DNA from: a virus
Length of the DNA: 64,000 nt
IMG/VR virus record: IMGVR_UViG_3300029258_001212
Location: 1 to 64,000 of that record
Strand: one strand, 5' to 3'
Shown here one piece after another: positions 1 to 6,505 of the stretch. Both the position numbers and the translations under genes were made by a program. The notes beneath the pieces were generated by a model. The model was not told where the DNA came from. It worked only from the letters and a program-made list of their open reading frames with translations, and made no database searches. Each line of letters begins with the position of its first letter. Within the stretch, counting starts at the first letter, position 1.

Positions 1-74
1 ACGAGCTTGAGGAGATGGGCTCCGAGGCGGCTGACGGTGAGGACATGACGTGGGGTGACGACGATGCGCGATGA
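1..74 (+). CDS. 3' end of an unknown gene (partial)
   Basis: This open frame runs in from the left edge and stops at a TGA at 72-74. The visible C-terminus is strongly acidic, with many Glu and Asp and ending WGDDDAR. It overlaps the next start by 11 bases, as is usual for neighbours in this array. The N-terminus lies outside the window, so no function can be given. Confidence 0.5.
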   Translation, partial: ELEEMGSEAADGEDMTWGDDDAR

Positions 75-546
75 GTACGTGGGGCTCCCCTATGCCAGTG
101 GCTCGGAAACATCCATGGAGGCGGCTAAGAAGTCGGCTGGCAGCAAGAAGACGATGCGGGACCGTGTTGCGATCTTCGAGTTCATTTGCGGCAGCAATGG
201 TGTCTCTGATGATGACATTGACGTGGCGCTAGGGCTCGGCTTGAACACGATCCACGCAAGGCGCCGGGAGCTACAGCTTCACGGGCTGATCTTCCCCAGG
301 GGAAAAGGCTTCACGCGCAAGAACAAGCGGGCCGTACTGTGGCGTCCAACCGGAAAGCCATTTCCGGACCCATGGACAACACCCCCCAGGGCGAAAGCAC
401 AGCGGCCTGAAAGCAAGGCTTTCCGGGCGGCCGTGGCGGAGATCCGGGAGATGTACCTGCGAGACCGCGCAGCCACGGGCAACACGTTGAGCGACAACAC
501 AATCAAGGTTCTCCAGTGGATGGAGGGACCAAAAAAGGAACGGTGA
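64..546 (+). CDS. Winged-helix-like small DNA-binding protein
   Basis: This 160-aa protein starts at ATG 64; an in-frame GTG at 55 would add three residues. The middle (about residues 35-90) reads as a helix-turn-helix or winged helix: a helix ending FICG, an acidic turn, the segment NTIHARRRELQLHGLI as a candidate recognition helix, then a basic wing (GKGFTRKNKR). The C-terminal 50 residues are basic and helical. Such a protein probably binds DNA and may regulate phage or host genes, but no specific family is recognised. Its end overlaps the next gene's GTG start by four bases. Confidence 0.7.
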   Translation: MRDEYVGLPYASGSETSMEAAKKSAGSKKTMRDRVAIFEFICGSNGVSDDDIDVALGLGLNTIHARRRELQLHGLIFPRGKGFTRKNKRAVLWRPTGKPFPDPWTTPPRAKAQRPESKAFRAAVAEIREMYLRDRAATGNTLSDNTIKVLQWMEGPKKER

Positions 547-809
547 ACACGATGGCAGTAGCGAAGAACATCCCCGAAGAGTGCCCCCGGTGTCGGGAGC
601 AGATCCAGACTATGGCCACCATGACAACGGCCGGGGTGAACAGGACGACCGGCATGGTGACCCGCGCGCAACCCAGGTGGCTCTGCTCTGAGTGCGGCCA
701 CCAGTGGGAGGTGGACCCCGACCTGGCGCAGCTCTGGCTCGCCGGTCTCTTCGATGGGCCCAGGAGCGTGGCCCCCAAGCGACACGTGCGGCGCGCGGGC
801 GCAAGGTGA
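543..809 (+). CDS. Small zinc-ribbon protein
   Basis: This 88-aa protein is taken from GTG 543, which overlaps the previous stop (GTGA); ATG 552 is the alternative. Two CxxC pairs, CPRC near the N-terminus and CSECGHQW about 40 residues later, make a classic four-Cys zinc ribbon. A short basic tail follows. The fold suggests nucleic-acid or protein binding. Function is unknown. Confidence 0.65.
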   Translation: MNTMAVAKNIPEECPRCREQIQTMATMTTAGVNRTTGMVTRAQPRWLCSECGHQWEVDPDLAQLWLAGLFDGPRSVAPKRHVRRAGAR

Positions 810-816
810 CCCGAAC

Positions 817-1029
817 GTGAGTGCGACCTGTTGGCGGTGCGGGAAAGCTCCACAGCGAGCTCGCGCCACATGCGACCGGAACGAGGACATGAACGATGCC
901 CTCGAGGGGTGCAGCATCTGGTGGAATTGCTGTGGGGCCTCCTGGCCGGTGGCCGAAGACGAGGTGCCCGATTGGTGCCGGACATACCAGGCGGCCCATG
1001 ACGGCGTACCCTATGACAGCGCGCACTGA
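817..1029 (+). CDS. Small Cys-rich protein
   Basis: This 70-aa protein starts at GTG 817, seven bases after the previous stop. It has a CWRC pair near the N-terminus plus further Cys residues (WWNCCGASW and DWCRT), so metal binding is likely. It is the last gene before the first copy of the recurring 70-bp intergenic element, which begins two bases after its stop codon. Confidence 0.55.
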   Translation: MSATCWRCGKAPQRARATCDRNEDMNDALEGCSIWWNCCGASWPVAEDEVPDWCRTYQAAHDGVPYDSAH

Positions 1030-1030
1030 C

Positions 1031-1103
1031 TTGGCATGGCTGTTGCTTCTGCTTAATTAACCTTATCTCCCTCTGTGGGAGATAAGAGTCAAGAGGGTGT
1101 CCG
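1031..1103 (+). promoter_or_regulatory. Recurrent element copy A: sigma54-like promoter plus hairpin
   Basis: TGGCATG (1032-1038) and TTGCTT (1043-1048) are spaced exactly as in sigma54 -24/-12 promoters, with GG and GC separated by ten bases. A TTAATTAA core (1053-1060) follows. Then comes a perfect 9-bp inverted repeat, TTATCTCCC at 1063-1071 and GGGAGATAA at 1077-1085, around a 5-base loop. On the opposite strand AGTCAA (1087-1092) reads TTGACT, a -35-like hexamer. The gene at 1104 begins directly after it. Four other copies exist at 28.9, 38.4, 49.6 and 53.4 kb. Confidence 0.6.
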
Positions 1104-1385
1104 ATGGCAGACTTTGAAAAACTGGGTCGCGAGATCGGGCGTCTCGTGGAGACAAAACAAAAATCGTATGGCGATGCGTTCGGGCGAAGTGGCCAGGTGA
1201 TGCGTACCCTGTATCCGGAGGGTGTCTCTCCGGACCAGATGGACGATGCCCTGGCAGTGGTGCGCGTGGTGGACAAGCTGTTCCGGATTGCCACGGACAG
1301 GGACGCCCTGGGCGAGTCTCCCTGGAGAGATATTGCAGGGTATGGACTGCTCGGGTGGGCCCGGGTGGAAAGCGAGCGAAGATGA
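1104..1385 (+). CDS. Nmad1/DUF1599-like small protein
   Basis: This 93-aa protein carries the pattern KQKSYGDAF, then VVDKLFRIA, then SPWRDIAGYGLLGWA. That order (KxxxYGD, DKLxRI, D-x-AGYxLL) is typical of DUF1599, also called nucleotide-modification-associated domain 1, an all-alpha MazG-like group. In phages such proteins accompany nucleotide metabolism or base modification. It is the first gene downstream of the sigma54-like element and overlaps the next gene by ATGA. The family call rests on motif recognition only. Confidence 0.65.
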   Translation: MADFEKLGREIGRLVETKQKSYGDAFGRSGQVMRTLYPEGVSPDQMDDALAVVRVVDKLFRIATDRDALGESPWRDIAGYGLLGWARVESERR

Positions 1386-1612
1386 AGTTCAAGATCACGA
1401 TGAAGGATCCGGATGGCGTCTACGAGTGCGTGGAGGATGCTGTCACGATGAGCCTCAAGGGACTTGAGCTCTCCGAAGACGAGCGCGAGGCCGTCATGGA
1501 GAAGCGCAGGGAAGCCGTCATGGAGGCCATCAGCAAGTGGTTCGAATACGGTGAGTGCCTGAACGTGGAAGTGGACACGGACGCTGGAACCATCGAAGTG
1601 CTGTCCAGGTAG
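1382..1612 (+). CDS. Small acidic protein, unknown
   Basis: This 76-aa protein starts at ATG 1382, overlapping the previous stop. It has a beta-rich start (KFKITMKD), a central charged helix (EDEREAVMEKRREAVMEAI) and a beta-strand tail. No motif is recognised. Tight coupling to the Nmad1-like gene suggests co-translation. Confidence 0.65.
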   Translation: MKFKITMKDPDGVYECVEDAVTMSLKGLELSEDEREAVMEKRREAVMEAISKWFEYGECLNVEVDTDAGTIEVLSR

Positions 1613-1644
1613 GACCAGGGCGCGAGCGATGATAGGATCGATCC

Positions 1645-1959
1645 ATGGCAGCTCTACCTCCAAGCCGGACGGTGGACTCGAGCCCCACGGCGCCCCACGA
1701 CTACCAGGTGGTCAGCTACACGTGGAACAGCGAGCCGGAGAGCTCCACCAGTTCCAACACGGTGACGTTCTACGCGGACAGCACGGGGACCACCGTGGAG
1801 CCAGAGCTGGAGCTGCGCCTACCGCCACCACGGCCGCCCGTGTGGGACATGATGCCCCTGGCTCCTCACGTGGAGCCATTGCGCCGTGGGCGGGGGCCAA
1901 TGGACGCACGGCCGGCTATCTGGGCGTGCCGGCCGCGCCATGGGCTTTCCGGAGGGTGA
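1645..1959 (+). CDS. Unknown protein with Ser/Thr/Pro-rich segments
   Basis: This 104-aa frame starts at ATG 1645. The first half looks like a beta-rich segment (HDYQVVSYTWNSEPE, TVTFYADS) and the second half is proline/arginine-rich. An overlapping frame from 1629 is also open. This one is preferred because its composition is more protein-like and its stop sits two bases before the next start. Weak support. Confidence 0.4.
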   Translation: MAALPPSRTVDSSPTAPHDYQVVSYTWNSEPESSTSSNTVTFYADSTGTTVEPELELRLPPPRPPVWDMMPLAPHVEPLRRGRGPMDARPAIWACRPRHGLSGG

Positions 1960-1960
1960 C

Positions 1961-2131
1961 GTGAGCTGGGTTGCCTTACGCAAGCTCCTCGAGGTGTTCA
2001 TTCTCGAGGCGATCATGCTCTACAGGGCATTTTCAAGGATCGGTGAAGTGGTGAGAAACGAGCTGGAGTACCGGCGCAACCGGAGGGCCTGGGAGCGGGC
2101 GATCCGCGATGGAGGGCCGTGGCCATGGTGA
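1961..2131 (+). CDS. Short basic helical protein
   Basis: This 56-aa protein starts at GTG 1961, just after the previous stop and preceded by GGAGGGTGAC. The N-terminal 30 residues are hydrophobic/amphipathic (LLEVFILEAIMLY) and the rest is Arg-rich (ELEYRRNRRAWERAIR). It could associate with a membrane or act as a nucleic-acid-binding helix. It overlaps the next gene by seven bases. Confidence 0.5.
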   Translation: MSWVALRKLLEVFILEAIMLYRAFSRIGEVVRNELEYRRNRRAWERAIRDGGPWPW

Positions 2132-2655
2132 TCCTCGAGTGCCCCAGGTGCGGCGAGCGGATGCGTCCGGTGGTGGCGGAAGGTCGCCTCGGGTTCCAGC
2201 GGGCGCTGGTGCCTGCGTTCCGGTGCGACTGCCATCGGGCGGACTACCCCACCGGGAATGAGGACGAGCTCCGCGGGTGGTGGGCGCTGGTGTTGGCGGA
2301 TGGTTCCCCGGCGGACGTGCCCCCTCGAGCTCGCCGGCCAGGTGGGTCGGTGGTGGTGGGCGAGGGGCAGCCGGATGGCTCCGTGGTGGGCAATTTCGAC
2401 ATGATGATCGGCTCCACGATCCCGGTGTGCCGGGTGTGCCACGATCTCCTCGAGGAGACCTTGAACGTCCAGGAGGACGGCTGGTATTGCCGGCGGTGCG
2501 ACCGGTACGAGATGGACCCGATGACTAGGGCGGAGATTCCTGGTTTCGGGGTGGGCAGTTCCGAGCACATGGGTGCGTGGCCGGTGCCGAAGGCCACCTT
2601 GGAGCTGCGGTGCCTGGACGGCGGCAAGGACAAGGACGATGGCAAAGAAACGTAA
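2125..2655 (+). CDS. Double zinc-ribbon protein
   Basis: This 176-aa protein starts at ATG 2125. The first metal site is CPRCGERM with FRCDCH about 25 residues on. The second is CRVCHDLL with WYCRRCDRYEMD. A Gly/Pro-rich linker separates the two. It probably binds nucleic acid or RNA polymerase-type partners. No specific family is recognised. Confidence 0.7.
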   Translation: MVILECPRCGERMRPVVAEGRLGFQRALVPAFRCDCHRADYPTGNEDELRGWWALVLADGSPADVPPRARRPGGSVVVGEGQPDGSVVGNFDMMIGSTIPVCRVCHDLLEETLNVQEDGWYCRRCDRYEMDPMTRAEIPGFGVGSSEHMGAWPVPKATLELRCLDGGKDKDDGKET

Positions 2656-2812
2656 GCCACCGAAGGCGCCAAAGCGCTACGCTCCCCCGAGGAAGCCGTG
2701 GCGCAAGATGAAGTGCCCCAAGTGCGGCAAGGTGATCTGGCGCAAGCCCTACGTGTCGGACGCAGCCAAGTGCCATGACTGCGGCTTTCAGGGGAACCTG
2801 GTGCTGGCATGA
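2639..2812 (+). CDS. Small basic zinc-ribbon protein
   Basis: This 57-aa protein has a very Lys/Arg/Pro-rich N-terminus (about residues 1-24) and a C-terminal zinc ribbon, CPKCGKVIW and KCHDCGFQG. It resembles minimal ribosomal-protein-like zinc ribbons and so may bind RNA. It overlaps the gene upstream by 17 bases and the next by ATGA. Confidence 0.7.
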   Translation: MAKKRKPPKAPKRYAPPRKPWRKMKCPKCGKVIWRKPYVSDAAKCHDCGFQGNLVLA

Positions 2813-3000
2813 GAGTGGAGCGGATGCCAACGCCACAGGAGCGTGAGAAGCGGCTCAAGACGAGCATCCCGCGAGCTCTCAAGGCGTGGGGTCTCCAGGT
2901 GGACCGTGAGCGACTGGCAGAGCCCCGTGCTTTTGACCGGGCGGTGGCTCGGCTGGCGCGGGTGATCCGGATGATTGAGGAGGGCAAGTCCCATGATTGA
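2809..3000 (+). CDS. Small basic helical protein
   Basis: This 63-aa, Arg/Lys-rich protein is predicted largely helical (REKRLKTSIPRALKAW, DRAVARLARVIRMIEEG). No domain is recognised. Start and stop overlap both neighbours, supporting a real gene in a coupled array. Confidence 0.6.
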   Translation: MRVERMPTPQEREKRLKTSIPRALKAWGLQVDRERLAEPRAFDRAVARLARVIRMIEEGKSHD

Positions 3001-3103
3001 CCCTGTAGTGACTGGATTCTGGAAGCGCCTCCTGGTTGGCGCTGTGCTCCTGGCCGTGGTGGTCGGGATCCTACTGATGGTTTCTTCGATGATTGGAGGA
3101 TGA
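2993..3103 (+). CDS. 36-aa single-pass membrane peptide
   Basis: ATG 2993 lies inside the end of the previous gene and the frame stops at TGA 3101. After a short head (MIDPVVTGFWKR) comes one continuous hydrophobic segment (LLVGAVLLAVVVGILLMV), enough to span the membrane. It is too short for typical ORF callers. Five other small membrane peptides occur in the window. Confidence 0.5.
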   Translation: MIDPVVTGFWKRLLVGAVLLAVVVGILLMVSSMIGG

Positions 3104-3107
3104 CACG

Positions 3108-3425
3108 ATGAGCGAAGAGAACGAGAAAGACCCGAACGCGGACGTGGAGAACCCATGGGAGGTGCCCGTAGGCCACATGGTGCCCACCATCACGGCAGCG
3201 TGCCCCCACTGCAAGGCTACCCTCGGGGTGCCGATCCAGATTCAGCCCGTGGGCGTGAACCAGGAGAACCAGGTGGTGGCCCTCGAGTCCGAGGAGCAGA
3301 TCAAGGCCCTCAAGGGGGTGCTCCTGGTGCTCGCCAGCCCGGTGCAGACTTTCATTTGCCCGCAGTGCAGCGGCCAGGGCGCGCCAGAGGACAATGAGCC
3401 CAAGCGGATCATCACGCTGTCATGA
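3108..3425 (+). CDS. Zinc-ribbon protein
   Basis: This 105-aa protein starts at ATG 3108, preceded by GGAGGATGAC. An acidic N-terminus is followed by a ribbon with CPHCKATLG at about residues 32-40 and CPQCSGQG at about 85-92. The roughly 50 residues between the Cys pairs are beta-rich. It overlaps the next gene by ATGA. Confidence 0.7.
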   Translation: MSEENEKDPNADVENPWEVPVGHMVPTITAACPHCKATLGVPIQIQPVGVNQENQVVALESEEQIKALKGVLLVLASPVQTFICPQCSGQGAPEDNEPKRIITLS

Positions 3426-3766
3426 AACGCACCATCATGACAAAGGAAGAGTGGGAAGCCCGGGGCACCGAGCTGTTCGGGGAGAACCAGATGAAGTGGC
3501 GATTCGTCTGCCCGAGCTGCGGCTACGTCCAGTCCGTGGAGGACTTCAAGGAGCTCCACGATCAAGGGGTAGACGTGCAGCCCAGCACGGCCTACTTCTC
3601 CTGCATCGGGCGCTGGAACGGTCACATGGACAACGATGCGTTCGGCGGCAAGTCCCCATGTAACTACGCGGGCGGGGGCCTACTGCGGATCAACCCCGTG
3701 CTGGTGAAGGATGGCGAGCGTGAGCACCAGGTGTTCGCATTCGATGAGGGACAACATGACGGCTGA
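3422..3766 (+). CDS. VVA0879-like zinc-binding phage protein
   Basis: This 114-aa protein begins with an EEWEARGTELFG helix, then FVCPSCGYVQSVEDFKEL, then AYFSCIGRW and PCNYAGGGLLRINPV. That order matches a small family seen in phages and plasmids (annotated VVA0879-like) with four conserved cysteines. Function is unknown, and metal binding is likely. It is among the better recognised genes of the array, but the family name is from memory. Confidence 0.75.
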   Translation: MKRTIMTKEEWEARGTELFGENQMKWRFVCPSCGYVQSVEDFKELHDQGVDVQPSTAYFSCIGRWNGHMDNDAFGGKSPCNYAGGGLLRINPVLVKDGEREHQVFAFDEGQHDG

Positions 3767-3893
3767 ATACATGGGCTGGCTCAAGGCGGCCGGTCACGTG
3801 TCCAAGGCGGGGCTCTGGTTCGGTCTGGCCGTGGCGCTGTTCCCTGTGGCCCTGGCTCTCACCATGGCGGAGGAGGTGAAGCGGTGCAGATGA
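3756..3893 (+). CDS. 45-aa membrane peptide
   Basis: ATG 3756 lies 11 bases inside the previous gene. The peptide has one strong hydrophobic span (GLWFGLAVALFPVALALTM) flanked by an amphipathic N-terminus and a basic tail (EEVKRCR). It is a likely single-pass inner-membrane peptide of unknown role. Confidence 0.5.
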   Translation: MTAEYMGWLKAAGHVSKAGLWFGLAVALFPVALALTMAEEVKRCR

Positions 3894-4123
3894 AAATGTC
3901 CATGCGGAAGATGACCACCCAGGAGCGGCGCGATGACGTGGTGGGGACCCTGGACGCCTACCTCAAGGGCGGCGCGGAGATCACCGAGGTGAAGGTCGAA
4001 ACCGAGGTGGTGGAGGAGCCACCGGAGGACGGCTCCCCATTCATGCGAAAGCGGCCCGGGCGCGGGCGCATGATCACGATCCAGCTCGAGGTGCCCAAGG
4101 ACGCCGTGGAGCCCACGCCATGA
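3890..4123 (+). CDS. Small unknown protein
   Basis: This 77-aa protein starts at ATG 3890, overlapping the previous stop (ATGA). An N-terminal helix (TTQERRDDVVGTLDAYL) is followed by beta-strands separated by an acidic proline loop. No motif is recognised. Confidence 0.6.
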   Translation: MKMSMRKMTTQERRDDVVGTLDAYLKGGAEITEVKVETEVVEEPPEDGSPFMRKRPGRGRMITIQLEVPKDAVEPTP

Positions 4124-4335
4124 TCGTCGCTGCGGTGCTGATCTTGGTGCTCGCTGCGATGGTGGCTGGCCTGTGGGTGTGGTCCGTGGCGGAGCGGCGC
4201 CGGGCAGAGGCGGTCAAGGACTACCTGGAGCGTGCCGAGAAGCGTGGCTACCAGGTGCTCCGCGTGGGGTCCGAGAGCCGGTACAAGGTGATTGCAGTTC
4301 CACCACCGGAGCCAGACAAGGAGCGATGGAATTGA
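4120..4335 (+). CDS. Single-pass membrane protein with cytoplasmic tail
   Basis: This 71-aa protein has an N-terminal hydrophobic segment (residues 2-21) followed by basic AERRRAEAVKDYLERAEKRG and a beta-rich tail (YQVLRVGSESRYKVIAV). The layout is an N-anchored protein with a small cytoplasmic domain. Role unknown. Confidence 0.6.
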   Translation: MIVAAVLILVLAAMVAGLWVWSVAERRRAEAVKDYLERAEKRGYQVLRVGSESRYKVIAVPPPEPDKERWN

Positions 4336-4628
4336 AACCCAAGCGGCGCACCGTGAGGTGCTGGTTTTGCGGGAACAAGAAGCGGCGCGTGCCGTCCACC
4401 AGGGGGATCCCCCCGAGCTGGCTGGACGAGCGCGGGCGCGTGAAGGTGATCCTCCGCAAGCGGACCGTGGTGCCCTACGGTGCGTGCGGGGCGATGGGCC
4501 ACCCCTGGGAGCCAGATGGGTGCCGACAGCCGATGCTACTGCCCAAGGACGTGCGCTTTGTTCTGCGAGCGGCTCTCCAGTATGACCGGGGCGGCGGCAA
4601 TCACAGGAGCGAATACGATGTGTGCTGA
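4326..4628 (+). CDS. Basic Cys-containing protein
   Basis: This 100-aa protein has CWFCGNKKRRVPS at the N-terminus and two further Cys (GACGAMGHPW, DGCRQ), which could complete a zinc site. Basic and beta-rich. It overlaps both neighbours by about 10 bases. Confidence 0.6.
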   Translation: MELKPKRRTVRCWFCGNKKRRVPSTRGIPPSWLDERGRVKVILRKRTVVPYGACGAMGHPWEPDGCRQPMLLPKDVRFVLRAALQYDRGGGNHRSEYDVC

Positions 4629-4884
4629 GTACGTGATCGATGACCAGGCGCTGTTCGATGCGGCGCTGGCGCGGCTCGAGGGGAAGGAGCCGCCTTCGGT
4701 GCGCGCGGGACAGAGCGGGGCGGTGGGGTTTATCAACAACGTGGAACAGAGATTCGACCACGATGGCGCGGTGGAGTCTATGGACGTGACGATGCGCGTC
4801 CGGTTCACCGACAGGAACGTGATGGCCATTGGCCGGATGCTGGACGCCATGGCCACGGTGGAGATCATGGAGCGAAAGCGATGA
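4618..4884 (+). CDS. Small unknown protein
   Basis: This 88-aa protein starts with a helical segment (DQALFDAALARLEG) followed by a beta-rich half (SMDVTMRVRFTDRNV). No Cys pairs and no recognised domain. It is coupled by ATGA to the next gene. Confidence 0.6.
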   Translation: MCAEYVIDDQALFDAALARLEGKEPPSVRAGQSGAVGFINNVEQRFDHDGAVESMDVTMRVRFTDRNVMAIGRMLDAMATVEIMERKR

Positions 4885-5243
4885 AGTGCTCACAGTGCGG
4901 AGACGATGGCCTGGACACCAAGTGGGACGGCACGTGGGCGGGCGCGCCCGTGTGCGAGACCTGTGCCGGCGTGCTGAAAATGGTGAGCAAGGCCAATACC
5001 AGGTTCGCCAGCGGGGATCTGAGCTCACCCCTCATCGGGATGCCATTCAGCGCGGCCCAGGAGATTGCCGCGGAGGCCACGAAGCGGGCCAGGGAGTGGC
5101 ACGCGGAGAACCCGGGGCAAGGTGTTGGCCCTGGTGACTGGGTTGACGTGGCCCAGAGGGTGTGGGGCGTGGACCTGGTGGCTCACATGGAGCGAGGGAG
5201 GCAGGACGTGTTCACCCCAGGGAGGCGAGACGACGGATGCTGA
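4881..5243 (+). CDS. Zinc-finger protein with helical tail
   Basis: This 120-aa protein has CSQCGDDGL and VCETCAGVL forming one zinc site in the first 32 residues. A helical region follows (AAQEIAAEATKRAREW), with a basic C-terminus. Function unknown. Confidence 0.65.
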   Translation: MKCSQCGDDGLDTKWDGTWAGAPVCETCAGVLKMVSKANTRFASGDLSSPLIGMPFSAAQEIAAEATKRAREWHAENPGQGVGPGDWVDVAQRVWGVDLVAHMERGRQDVFTPGRRDDGC

Positions 5244-5734
5244 TCACCATTACAGAGGGCTGGAACGGCCGCGAGGTGGCGCGTGGGGAGATCCTGGAAG
5301 GCAACGTGGAGGTGGTGACGGCGACGGGCAGGGAGGACAGCTACAGCTCGCCAGAGGAGCTCCTGGTGGCCTATCCGCCGAGCATGTTCTGGATTCTATC
5401 GGCACCAGACCACTGGGAACTCGCCTTGGACCCGTTCCACCCTGATGCGTTCAAGGGGACCCCAGCGGAGGGTCTGGTGGCAGATCCCGAATCCTCGAGG
5501 AGCGTGGTGTGGCTGGCCACCGACAGCTACGGCAACGCGGTGGGCGTGGCCGGGGTCCAGGACCTACATCCGTCCCCGCCGGGCCACCCCTACGCCAAAG
5601 GTGAGCCCAGGGAGCTCGAGTGCGAGGTGTGCGAGCGGGGGTTCCTGAGTGACAGCTACCAGGAGGAGCCGGTCTGTCCGAAGTGCCAGCGGCCCGTGTC
5701 AAGGGTGATGCTGGCGGTGGAGGCCAAGGCGTGA
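5237..5734 (+). CDS. Protein with C-terminal zinc ribbon
   Basis: This 165-aa protein starts at ATG 5237, inside the previous gene's last codons. The first 120 residues are mixed alpha/beta without a recognised motif. The C-terminus holds a ribbon, CEVCERGFL and VCPKCQRPV. Unknown role. Confidence 0.65.
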   Translation: MLITITEGWNGREVARGEILEGNVEVVTATGREDSYSSPEELLVAYPPSMFWILSAPDHWELALDPFHPDAFKGTPAEGLVADPESSRSVVWLATDSYGNAVGVAGVQDLHPSPPGHPYAKGEPRELECEVCERGFLSDSYQEEPVCPKCQRPVSRVMLAVEAKA

Positions 5735-5919
5735 GATCCGAGACCACAGCGGAGGGCCAGTGCTACCCGGCGTGGATCCCATGCAACAACTGCGAGGACT
5801 ACTGGTGCCGGATCCACGATGCCCACGTTTTCGAGTGCGGGTGCTCCCCAGTGGAGGACTGGGGCGACGTGGACCCGTACTGCCAGGGCGGGCCACCGTG
5901 TCCCGAAAGGAGGCCGTGA
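5731..5919 (+). CDS. 62-aa Cys-rich protein
   Basis: The start is GTG 5731 in a GTGA overlap. Eight cysteines in 62 residues (IPCNNCEDYWCR, FECGCS, YCQGGPPC) suggest one or two metal sites. No family recognised. Confidence 0.55.
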   Translation: MRSETTAEGQCYPAWIPCNNCEDYWCRIHDAHVFECGCSPVEDWGDVDPYCQGGPPCPERRP

Positions 5920-6152
5920 TGGCCAAGCGAGGCGTTCACAAGACGCTACAGCGCGGAGGTGTGTGCTGGGACTGTGGGAGACCGGGCGCAAAGCCGGTCT
6001 ACAGCCTGAGCAAGAACAGGGACGTGGATCGCATCGGCTGGGAGTGCGAGTGCGGCCGGTGGTGGCCGGTGAAGGCGGAGGACTTCAAGGCGTGGCACCA
6101 GGCCATCGAAGGTAACCCCCTCGGGCTGCCACCGAGCGGAGGAAAGCCATGA
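5919..6152 (+). CDS. Small zinc-ribbon protein
   Basis: This 77-aa protein has CWDCGRPG and ECECGRWW about 25 residues apart, a compact ribbon with aromatic residues beside the second pair. It is preceded by AAAGGAGG. ATGA overlap with the next gene. Confidence 0.65.
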   Translation: MAKRGVHKTLQRGGVCWDCGRPGAKPVYSLSKNRDVDRIGWECECGRWWPVKAEDFKAWHQAIEGNPLGLPPSGGKP

Positions 6153-6505
6153 ACAGGAAGCTGCTATCCGTGAACATCGGGCCCCTTTCCGTGAACATCT
6201 ACCGCCTGGACGGGTACAACCATCGCCCGGCGCTGTGGTGGAGCCCACAGGTGACCCACCTCCGGCCGCTGCCCGGGGTGACGATCAACATCCCTCGCCG
6301 CTGGTGGCCCGGGCGCAAGGACGGCTACCGCCAGTGTGGGTTCTGTGGCCAGGTGCGCTGGATGGAGGGCCCGCCAAACGGGGCGTGTCCCGAGTGCAAG
6401 CGAACGCTGGACTGCATGGAGACCTACATGAAGGGGCCACCATGGTGGCCTGAGATGGTACACGAAGCCTACCAGCGGGCCACGGGAAGGATGTGGAAGC
6501 GATGA
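6149..6505 (+). CDS. Zinc-ribbon protein
   Basis: This 118-aa protein begins with a beta-rich stretch (LLSVNIGPLSVNIYRLDG) followed by a zinc ribbon (CGFCGQVRW, ACPECKRTLDC) at about residues 63-88 and a helical tail. The N-terminus repeats the string SVNI twice. Function unknown. Confidence 0.65.
   Translation: MNRKLLSVNIGPLSVNIYRLDGYNHRPALWWSPQVTHLRPLPGVTINIPRRWWPGRKDGYRQCGFCGQVRWMEGPPNGACPECKRTLDCMETYMKGPPWWPEMVHEAYQRATGRMWKR

Noticed and set aside
1629-1964. Alternative frame to the gene at 1645
   Set aside because: His/Gly/Ala-rich with shadow-like composition. The frame at 1645 fits the neighbouring start-stop spacing better, though both are weak.
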